Notes under the pieces: model-generated
What the model saw: only the letters and a program-made list of their open reading frames with translations
What the model was told of the DNA's origin: nothing
Database searches by the model: none
Program-made: the position numbers and the translations under genes
In this document: piece by piece, positions 25,501 to 37,500 of the stretch
Numbering within the stretch: the first letter of the stretch is position 1
Layout: the number at the start of each line of letters is the position of its first letter
DNA from: Amborella trichopoda
Lineage: Eukaryota > Streptophyta > Magnoliopsida > Amborellales > Amborellaceae
DNA: 64,000 nucleotides
Direction: 5' to 3'
Assembly (NCBI RefSeq): GCF_000471905.2
Contig: NW_006500031.1
Location: 2,404,802 to 2,468,801, forward strand

Positions 25501-28500
25501 GTTTGAATACTCCATGGAGCTGCCCCTCTTTGGAGATATTTAAGAGCTTTGAAAATGATAGTTAGTATTCGTCTTTTGTCTCTCCAATTTGAAGTTGGTG
25601 ATATAGTCTTTCAAAGATTTTCCTTTAATCTTACAGGCTGAAATCTATTGACCAGGATAATTCATTAAAAAATGTATTGATGATATACATCAAACAGTTT
25701 ACCTCTGGTATGAGAAATCCACAATCACCCCTAGGGTGTGCTATTGACTGTGCACAAAGTATTAAAAAAATTTCTTCGACTCTTTGAGGAGAAATGACGC
25801 ATCTCTAACCACCTGGTTTCACATATAATGGCTAGGGGTTATTGTGGCATGTAACCTAATACCCACTTGGTGATTGACCCTGCCAAAAGCAGTATCTTTT
25901 GTTGTAATGGAACTTTGCCTTTTAAACAAAGTGACAATACTTCTTTGCTTATTGGGTGCATCCATTGTCTGCTTCCAATCTTTTCTGTACTATCTACAGG
26001 GACTAGAATTTGATGTTTAGTCGTTGGAGTTGTAGGTATGGGACATTGACAAGAAGGAATTGTCTTTCATGTACACTTTCGAGGAAGAAATAACCTCATT
26101 TACGGTCATACAAGGAAGTCACTTTATGTGAGCAGCTGTGAAGTTTAAGTTGGTTGCAGTTCTAAGAAAGTTTTATGAGTAAAAAGGGATTGAATTAAGA
26201 GGTGACTCTTTGAAATTGTAGGTATATTGGTAACTCCCTGGGAAACATTTCAGTCATGAAGTTTGATAGAGAATCTTGCCAGCTCATACACATGCAGTAT
26301 ACTATTCCTTTGTCAGCATCTCGGGGTAAGAAGCATCATCATTTTTGTTAACTTTTATCTCATCTAGATTAAGTCCATATTTTATTAAAGTGTGAAAAAT
26401 GTCAACTGTTATCTTTAATTAAGAATCTTGTGGTCAAAATTATCAAATAGTTTAAAAAAGAAAATTTGTCAAGATCAAATTTATTTTTTCAAAGGGATCC
26501 AAGCAAATTGGTGCATTTGGTACTTTACGTCATGCTTAGTTCAAGTCTCTCACAGAGTTGAATAAAGCTAGATATTTTGTAGGATCCAACGAATTGGTGC
26601 ATGTAGCCGAGCTATGCAAGCATGGTTCAACTCACTTCTATGAGTTTTTGTGACTATAGATATCATCTTATGCTTATCTTTAAGTATGACTAGGATCTTT
26701 ATAAGCTCATACTGATATTCATAATTGTTATGACTTTAAAGGATTTGAACAGAGCTCCATGTACTCATTTTCTAAAAATTTAATATATGTCTTTCCTTTC
26801 AATTTTACAATGCATGTGTCAGTCAATTATGATGGATGATTCTTCCCTGGAACTTATTTTGTAATTTATCACTTCTATACTACATTGCAATTCATGTTTT
26901 CAATATGTAATTATAGGAATGTGTTTGTATAGGGTCAATGTCTGAAACCTCTGAAGACACTTCCGTAGCTTATATACTGCCTCAGCCTTTGGCTGAAACT
27001 CGGAGGTAAAGTCATTTTATTGTGCTTCTCTTACTATGGAATGTGTATCCTCCAAGTTTGTATGAAGTCTTTGAATTAAGCATTTTTATGACTAAAAACC
27101 CTTCCACGTAACATTCTTGTAGGAAATAGCATGATAAACCAACTTACTAACCTTATGTAGATCTCTTTAACTAGCATAGCATGCATAGGATTTGAGTTGA
27201 TTTCTTAAAATCCCTGGACAGAAAGAAAATAGAGTAGGTTTCACAAGCAGTTCTTTCTTGCATGGGCTTGCACCAGCATGGTGAGCTTTTATTTAGGGGA
27301 AATGTCTGTTAGTGTTTTCTTTTTTTTTTTTTTCTACAAATCGGAATGACCTGAAATTTGGAGGGTATGTACATCTTACTGAGGCGCATCTAATAAAAAT
27401 ATAAAAAAAATTATCTGCGAAAAAAATTGGCCAAAATGCCCCCCAAACTTTTCGAATGTATTTTGGTCAATTCTTTTCATGTAAAATATTTTTTTTATAT
27501 TTTTCAAAAATTCCCCTATTTTTTATGAATATAAGCTCCAAATTTCAGGTTAGTCCGATTTGTAAAAAACAACAAAAAATGAAACACTACCGGACAATCG
27601 TGACAGCGCGATGAACTTTAGACGGTGATGGGGGTAGGCAAAATCACTGCTCATTATCGCCTATAGGCGTTGGGTAGTGTTTTTCATATATATATATATA
27701 TATATATATAATCATCCATTTTCTAAATTTCATTGGATCTGATCATCATCATATATATATATATATATATATTATCCGTCCGTTTTCAAATTTCATTGGA
27801 TATGATCATCATGCTAATGTTGGCACCATCTGTGTGGGCAATGGGAGTCCATCTGTTTTAAAAAATTGATGCAGGAATTGCATTTCTATGGGCATAAATC
27901 TTGAAGATATGTTGAGGTGCTATGGGCTTTGTCTTTGACTCAGCTAGTATATCTCAACTAATTTGATCAACATTGTAAATGAGACACTTCTAATAAAGGA
28001 ATTGATTCCTTGAACACTAGATGACATATTAGGCTTTTTCGATCGAAATCCATATAGAAGAAAATAATTCTTTTCATCTGTCAAATGCATAAAAAAAGCC
28101 TGGATAATGAGATTTCTATACCTAGCTTTCAGCATAAGTAAAACTTATGAACCCCATAAAAGCCCATAACATTTACTTTTAGGAATTGAACCAATGGATG
28201 TTCTAATAGACCTTGCAAGAAACTCTTCACTCTTAAGTACACATACCAGTCCCAATACCTACTTAGATACTTGATTGGAAGTAATATTCTTGTTTCTCAA
28301 TGACTAAAATCCCAGTTGCAGATAGTTTGCAGCAACAAAGTAGATATCTTGTCTCGTAAAATTATTCACATGGACCACTCATGGAATATGCTTATTCCCA
28401 AGTAATTGCTTCACCTCAAGATTTGCACATAATTATTTGGAGGACATACCCTTGCAGGTTTACAAAAATTTGTGGTCGATCCATGTGGTTTGCATACATT

Positions 28501-31500
28501 TCTTATCATAACATCTATGTAGATCCTCATTTTTCAGGACTCTTGTAATTTTCGGAAGCAGTCGTATCATTGTTTGGGATACCATGGAGAGCAAAGTCAT
28601 TGCCGTGAATGGTAGCAGCTCACTACAGTCCTGTCATGAATCAAACAAGAGAGTAACTTCTGCATGTTGGGCCTGTCCTGTTGGAACTAAAGTTGTTGTT
28701 GGTTATAGCAGTGGAGAAATTTGCCTTTGGAGTATCCCACCAAGTTCAACTCCAACATTTGCCCCTTCCGGGAATAAAAATGAGCGCCTTAATAATCAAA
28801 TTTTGCCTTTGTCAAAACTTAATCTTGGTTACAAGATGGACAAAGTTCCGATTGTTTCATTGAAGTGGGTTCCAGGAGATGAAAGAGGGAGTTGTTTATA
28901 TGTTAATGGCGTTACCGGTTGTGGCACTTCAAGCTCCTTTCAGGTATCCATCTTGTTTCTCTGGTTTTGTTTTGATGAATTATTGCAGTTTGCTTTATAA
29001 GATTAGTCTCTTCGTTTTCATTTTCACCTGATATTCCTTGAAAGAGGAATAAATATTCTTGAAAATTCTGTAATAAATATTCTCTTTTTTTCGTTGCAAT
29101 TAGTTCCTGCAATACTTAGTAAATCGGGGTTGCTATGACTTTATATTTGTTAGTTTCATCATGGATATGTAGCAAGAAAATCTCTCCAAATTTACTCATA
29201 TGGATTTAGTTGGAAGTAAGTTACATACTATTCATATGCTTTTCTTATGTTCAGTCATCAGATTCAATGGTTTGTGCATTGCATGAGAACAAAGAAGCTA
29301 TGCATCCCAAAAGTATATGAAAACTCTTCTTGTAGTGTCTCCCCTCAAATATAAAATGAATAATAACACGTTGAAGACTAACAATATGCTCGTGATGCAT
29401 TTATTACGGTACTTGGTATCTTCCTTGCACATGTATTTCATTACTCTCAATATTTAAATTATACTTCATTTTTCATGGATGTCGATTGCCATGCAGATAA
29501 TTATTCTGAAGGAAAGCAATGACTCTCGTACAATTAAGTTGGAGCTTCCTTTGCCAGAGCATTGTGTAGATATGGAAATCCTTTCAAATAGTACTGGTAG
29601 AAACAAACATCTAGAAGATGCTCTTTTGATACTATTAAAATCAGGTCATATGCTTGTCTATGACGAGTCTGATATTAAACGGTATCTATTTCAATCTCAG
29701 TCTAAGTCACCCCCACCAATCCCAAAGCAGGTAAAGGTAAAGCTCCCACTCAGTGATTCAAGCATCACAGTTGCAAAATTTATCTCGGACAATTCAGTTT
29801 TCTCAAGTTCGTTAGTGGAGGTAAAAGCATTTTATTTTAATAATAATTCAATATTTATCAATGTCTAGTTATTTAAAAATGCTTAGTTATGGAGTGGATT
29901 ATGGTCCTTTCCCTTTCCATTTCTTGTAGGGGCCAGCCTACAAATTGCCTCCATTTCTTCCTTTGGGTACAAAGTCAAAAGATGGAAGAAGTTTGAATTG
30001 TTCTAACTTTGGTGGATTTACAAAGATAAAAAAATTGTACATAACAGGGCACATTAATGGAGATGTAAACTTTTGGGATGCCTCATATCCATTGTTCCAG
30101 ATGATCTTATCGATAAAACTACAGGTACATTTTTTTTAATTGCGCAATTAGCCATTGTAAAACGTTTCAAAAAATCATGACAAAATAATTTCTTATTTCT
30201 AATAAAATTTTACTGGATAGGTAAAAATCTGTATGTTGTTTTATTAAGCTCCCACCGTGAGTGTTTGTATACAATCAGATATCCAAGGGGATTAAAAGAA
30301 GAGAAAAAGCATTGTTGTGTAATACGTTTGTTGTGGAATATGTTTATTTTTACATAGTGTCAAGGAATATCAGATCAAATTTTGGGGATTCTGTCCAATT
30401 TGCAATTGGATAACAGTTGTTTGTTGAATAAATCAAATTTCTGATTGAATAACATAGTTTGCTTCATTCTGATATTGTGTCCAAGACTCTGAACCCAGGC
30501 TCCGATATCTTGAAACAGAGCGAAGAAGAAAATAAACTCAGGTGGTATTCCTATTACTGCATTGGAGTTTGATATTGATTCTCGAGTTCTAGTCACTGGT
30601 GATCAGGTTGGAACGGTAAGGACCCAGTCTTCATTGACATTTTTATTTTATTCAAGTGATATTCTTTTAATATATTGCTTCACTCATAAAAGCATTAGGG
30701 ATCCTATACATGTAAATTGTTTAGAAAGATATGTGAAGCATTGATGGGCTTTGTTCTTTGTACCCAGGTTCACATATTTAGCTTCAAACCCGATCAATTT
30801 ATTGAAAAGGCCAAAGGCAACCCTTTATTCATCCGGGGTATGTTTAAATTCTCTCTTCTCTCTCTCTCTCTCTCAACACACGCACACACATGCACATGCA
30901 CACACAAAAAACTCACACATGTTAGTAATGCCTCACTCCCCTCTCTGTCTCTTTCTGAAGATTAGTGCCGCATTCCCCTATTTTGACTGCATGCCTAGAA
31001 TGACCAAAATATCCTACTCTCCTCTCTCTATTGCATCCTGAACAGTTTCTAAGTTATAAAACATGTTGACTTGCCAGTGGTTAAAGATGGGAGTCTTCTG
31101 AAGACTTGCTAGTCCTAAGTTTTACTCGAGTCAGACGTCTTACCAGAGTTTTTACTTGATTCGGTATAAAACCCTATTTTCTGTGTCATATCCATATTTT
31201 ACTTGAATGAGACCTGATAAGTCGATTTGGCTCAAAACACATCAAGCAATGACCTGAGTCTTTTGTTTTCAAATGTGGTTACAAACTCTTCATTAAGATT
31301 AGATTTTCCTTCTCCATGTTTCTTTCTTGATTCTACATATATTTACATAAATGTATTCAAGTCTCAATATTATCTGATTTTGTGATGGTGAATTCAAAGT
31401 CGGGATATGATCATGTCATGGAAAGTAAATGTATTCAAGTCTCAATGGTATCTGATTTTGTGACAGTGAATTCAAAGTCGGGATATGATTATGTCATGGA

Positions 31501-34500
31501 AAGTAAATGTATTCAAGTCTCGATATTATCTGATTTTGTGACAGTGAATTCAAAGTCAGGATATGATCACGTCATGGAAAGTGTTAAAGTTATAAAGGCT
31601 CACAAGAGGTCCATACTTTCCATCTGCTTGAACTGCAGCTCAAAACGTCTTGTGGTTGGGTGTGATGAAGGATATGTAAGTCTTGATGTTTAAATTCTAA
31701 ACTATATCTACTGCTTTAGATTGAACTCCACTGTTACAACTAAAAACTAAAAATAAATCTTCTGATACCTTGGGAAGGCCATGTTTTTGTATATCTATGT
31801 TCTTCTTTCTCTTCTTAACTGGTATGCTTGAAATGGGGGTGTGCATTTTGGTCCACAGCTCTATTTTTATTGCACTGGTGTACGGGCTTAGCTAATAAGG
31901 TGGCTGTGTTGCTTGTGTGGCAATTAAATTTTATAAAATGGACTTTACCATTAAAATTTATAATATAGGACAGCAGTATTAGAGACTAGCAAAAAGACTT
32001 CAACCCAACAGGGTTATTGCATACAATAACATATCATAACTTTGCAAAATTCTGTCGAAGCTTATCGAAGACATCTGAAAATTAAGATATTATTTAATTG
32101 AAGACGGAAAATGTCAGTTACTGTTGGAAAGCATTGGGTGAAGTAGCTTTCCACTGAGTGCATTGAATCACTGGAAAAGAAGGCAGTCTCTTGGAATGGA
32201 TGGAGAATAGGAATGACATCAGTACACAAAAGAAGTATTAAAGTACTATTTATGTACCATATAAATCGTAAGAATTTTGAAATGACGATAAGTGGCATCA
32301 GTGTTGGAGTTTCAAATGGAGTGGATAACCTTGTGATTAGTGTGATGAGCTTTATCAAATATATCCCGATGACACTTGCATTGGTAGAATATGGCTACAT
32401 GATGAATAAGCCAGCTCAATTCCATCAGAATAGCATAAGATGCCAAGAATTTTATTTTGAAATGGTAAACTGTCTGATCCATTATCACGGCTATGTCCTA
32501 AGTATTATTTCATGAACATAGAATGCAAGAATGTAAGAACCACAGTTACCTACAAGCAGATCAAGAAATTCAAGGGATCAGCATTTGAATTAATTGTGAA
32601 ATGAAATAGTTCAAAACCTCTCAAATTGACCACTGGGGGGACCTGTTTGGGCTCCATCTGTTATCATCTGCCAACAAGAGCGAATGTCTCCTTGTAGTGT
32701 ATTCGTGGTTTTATCCCTCATCCACCAACTGATTTTCATACTACTCAAGAGTTAAGGACAACATATCTATTGTATCTAGCAGCAATCTAAATGGCTTTCC
32801 CCCTCCAATAGTCAGGTTTTTTTTGTTCAATTTCTGTAAAATGTGCATCCTTCTTTTGTGGCTAAGAACAAGCTTGTGTTGAAGCCTGATGATAGGTGGA
32901 TGGTTTGTGGAAGTAGATGAGGTTAAAATCTACGCGTGGATGTAGGAAACAAACCCACCTTATTTTTATTTTTTTTTTAAACTGTTAACTGTTGCAAAGC
33001 CACCATATTAAGAATCAAAGAGGGAAGATGGACTACCTTTTGTCAGTAGGAGTGTATATTGTGTCTAGTTGAGAAGCTGTTGGTAAGGTGGGGGTTTTGT
33101 GCCCAGTTGCATGGTTCAATTGTGAGAATTAGTCTGATTGTGAGAACCCTTATAGAGTATAGCCAAACAGAAGTACGCAAAGATGCAGAGAAGAAGGCTG
33201 ATGTCTCAGAAGATGATTGAGAGACCAAAGAGAGACTCATGGAGTAGGCTATGGGCTTTACAGCTCACATCAATTTGGCAGGCTAGTAACAAGCCATGAA
33301 ATAATGAGCGAATGAGGAGTATAACACTTAAAATCATTTTTGAGAGAGAAAAGCATTTTGTTCACACATTTCAAAAATAACAATAATAGCTTTTCTGTTC
33401 TAGAGCATAACCAAGAACTGAACATCATCATAGCTTTTCCGTTCTAGATCATAACCAAGAACTACACCATGATTCAAAAAAATCCTTTATTGCGCAATTA
33501 TGAGTGGAAAGAAAAAACAATGCCAATTACAGCGAGAATGACAAAAATAACTAAAATAAGGATGTGATCCATAATGTGAAGAATTTGGAGTCTTTCCAAA
33601 GAGTAATCTTGAACATGGAGTTGATAAGATAACTGCAGCAGAGTGGACTTCAGCCTTGAAAATGCAACATACATGTTAGAGAGAAAGATGGTTCAACAAA
33701 ATTTTCAAGATTAGAAAGATTTGTTAAACTTTATTAGTAAATCTCAAATTGTTTCATAGGGAGATTTGAAAAATATTTAATATTTCTACAATCATATTTC
33801 CAACAATGGTCTGGCATAGGGATTCTTATGCTGTTTGAATACCATAACCAGAGCATACATTTCTCACTTTGCTTATATCCTAGAACATTTGTTCTGATAA
33901 TTTGATAATGATTGATTATATTTAAGTAATTAAAATGTTTTTTTTCTCATTTTAAAATTTTTTTAGGTGTGCTTACTTTATCCTTATATCTGTCTAGGTA
34001 TCACTGATTGATATGGAAGGGCCAACTCTATTATCTCAAAAATGCTTTTCAAGTGAGTCATCCACTAGTATATTGGCCCTACAGATGAGAAAATACGATC
34101 TTTGTGGTTCACAAAAAGAGGTTCTATTTGTAGCCTTAGAAGATGCTTCAATTTTTGCACTTGATAGCGACACCGGAGGTGTCTTAAGCGTCAACGGTAT
34201 TCGTCCTAGTAAGCCCACTAGAGCTGTATATATGAGCATCTTAGGTAATTTTTATCCGTACTTGTCATTTTTTCTTCGTGATATTCTTCAATTTTCATGA
34301 AAACTTTAAACTATCAATGAAGTAGCATATACAATAAGTTACGACTTATACAGGTAGGCACGATGCATCTAACAAAGAATCACACCCATCAAGTAATCCA
34401 GGATTGCACCAAGAGCACTCCGTTCAGGATACCAAATCAGAGGCTTCATTGTTACTGTTGTGTTCTGAAAAGTCTGTCCGTCTTTATTCCATAGCGCACA

Positions 34501-37500
34501 TAATTCAGGTAACTGATGCATATGTATAACCGAATACCTTGGTGTAACATATTGAGTATGACATGCACATGCTTTTCTCTTGCATGTTTTGTAGAATGAT
34601 TGTTACCTAGTAAACTGTGTTCTTATGCTCTTAGGGAGTGAAAAAGGTATATCTGAAAGAAAAGCTTCATGGAACCTGTTGCTGGGCATCAACGTTTTGT
34701 TCCAATTCAATTGTGGGCCTAATGCTTCTTTTTACAAGTGGCAAAATGGAGATAAGGTGAGAGAATATGGCTTACCACTTGCTTTTGATGTCAAATCAAG
34801 GCATTTCACTTTTGATGTTCAATCGATGAATTTCATATAACTTAAGACATCCAAAAGAAACTAGTTTCTTAAGTTATGGTTTTGAAATAGTGTGATCCGT
34901 ATGCAATGTTTATTTATCCGGATTCCCATTTTTCTGTTACATATTTTCTTTCCACAGCATCAGCTTGTCATGATATCAGAAAATCATGATGGTGAAACTA
35001 CCTGAAGTTAGAATTAGATGTTTTCATGCACTCTATTTTGGGTCAATATAAATATCCTTTTATTTTGCTTGGTAGATAGTGTATTTGGCTCATTCTAACA
35101 GTTTCCCTCTTGCTTTTTGTACTTCAATGAAAATTGATATACATTTGACGTCAAATTTCCAGTAAAGTTGTAAAATAATGATATACATTTGACATCAAAT
35201 TTCCAGTGAAGTTGTAGAATAATGCTAAGATAGCTACACAAAATCTAGTTTGCATGTACAAAGGTACTAGTTTTGAGTATGCTACAATATCCGTTCAAGG
35301 GACACTTTCCAAAATCTTGTACCTGTATGAAATGCCTGCCAATCAACAATGGAAACTGACTCTATCACAACAAAATTAATTTGCTTGTCTTTGGATAATG
35401 GCCGCAAAAATGAGGCTGTGAAAAAGTACACGTGCATGCACACACACACACACACACATGACCAGAGATACTTCCGTATGTTTCATCAACCATGGTTAAT
35501 TTCCATAGACTATCTAGACCCTTCTATACTTTTTGAGCTCATTCTGCATCATTAACAATTTTCATGATTTTAGACATGTTTGTGTTCACAACCATCTTAA
35601 TTTTCATTTTCTCAAAAATTACAGATCCCTCCCAGACTTATCCCTCCAAAAAATGACTTCAATAAGAGGTTTTCCATTTTGTGATTCAAGAAGAAAATCA
35701 AATGCCAAAAGTTCATTATGCTCTTCATCTGAAGGTGAAGTTGTTCTGGTGAGTTGGTGAAGTATTGACTTTATATGGAAGTATAGCAAAGTGCATTCTT
35801 ATTTCTTATTCCTGCAGTAAATTATCTGTTCCTTTCTATGACAGGTGAATGGAGATCAAGAAATTTTCTTCTTTTCAGTTTTGCCCAAAACACATGCATA
35901 TAGGTGCGTTCATTTAGACTAACTTAGTTTATCTATTTTGTCATGTCTATTTTTTTTAACTTCTTTGTAGCAGGAATTCCTGGAAAACTGGACTGCCCTT
36001 GTGGTTTTGGTAGCTCTTCAGAAAAGCAGTTTTGTCCTTGTAGAATAGTTCCTAAAGTGGATATCTCCTGAGTTTACATATTTAAGAGTTATTTCTCTTT
36101 GTTGTCTTATAACATTACTCTTTGCAGAGAAATACTTAATGTTTATTCATCTCGACTGCAACACTCTTAACACATGCTGCAAATTTGTATTGTCCACTTT
36201 TTCAGTCTTTTAGGGTCATTCAATGAAGTATACAAGAAAAATTTCAGCCCTCCTCAGGAGCACATCTTTGTCAACATCCCTCAGAAAGAAAAGAAGAAGG
36301 TAATCATCAAATTCCTGAAATTGCTGGTACAAATCTGAGGATGTTCACATTGTGACTTAAAACTTAATTTGAATCCAGGGTCTGGTTAACTCAATTATTC
36401 AAGAGATTAAAGGCAGTAAGGCAAGGAAATCTCAAGACTCTGAAGATATAGAAGCCTTGGTGAGTTGTGAACAACAAGATCTTGCTGTTATTTTCTCAAC
36501 ATGTAACTTCCCTCCAGTTTCGGGGGATGGAGAGAGATTAGCTGCTAATGGAGATTATGGTGACTTAGACATAGGTATTCTGCTTTCTTACATATTTGTT
36601 GCTTGAACTGTATTGTGACACTTTTTGGATAATTGTTTTGGTTAGTCTTTTACGGGTTGGTTATGTCTTGTAAAGATGACATAGAAATTGAAGATCATGA
36701 TGAGAACACTCTCAGTCAAAATGATTCAACATCAAATAAGCACAAGTTGAGCAGCAAATTTCATGCCATTAAAGGTTTGTACTTGCAACGAGATACTTAA
36801 CTCTGTGCTATATTTAGTGAGCTTGTTATGTGATATCTCTCATCTACTGTTGGATAAGAGCATTGGGTAAGAGCGCTCCTAAAAATTTTTAATCAACTGA
36901 CATTTTGGTGTATGGGTAAGCCTCTAGATCTCTTAAAGCCAAAAGAAACTCTTCCTATTTTCATAAAAAATATGTATACATAGTAGCTTTAAGGGACCTG
37001 CAAATTAATTAGTGGATGTTTCATTTGAGTTAAATGCTGATTATGGACAGGCAATATGACACCTTATGCCCTCATCTATATATTGAGCACCTATTTCATT
37101 TTTCTCTGACTCCCTCACAATGGGTCTGGGTCTCTTATGCCACCACCTCCTTTGAATTGTTGTCTCATGCATGTATTTAAATAGGATCGATCCTTGAGAG
37201 AAAGGAAATTGACTTAGATCCATTTATTGTTCAATATATCATTGTCCTATCTGAAACACATATGTGTGGACCTGAAACCAAGTGTTCTTGGGGTAACAAA
37301 TAATCTTTATTTTCTTAAACTATATTAGAAACTTTGTGGTTGAGCTCCTCTGGTTACAAGATTGACCAATGTCTACCAATTTCAAATCCCATTTATCGTT
37401 GAATCATTACACTACTGTCCTGACTGAAATACATATCTATGCAACTGAAACCAAGGTTCTCTAGGTGAGAAAAATATTTTTATAACTAATGTCTACAAAT

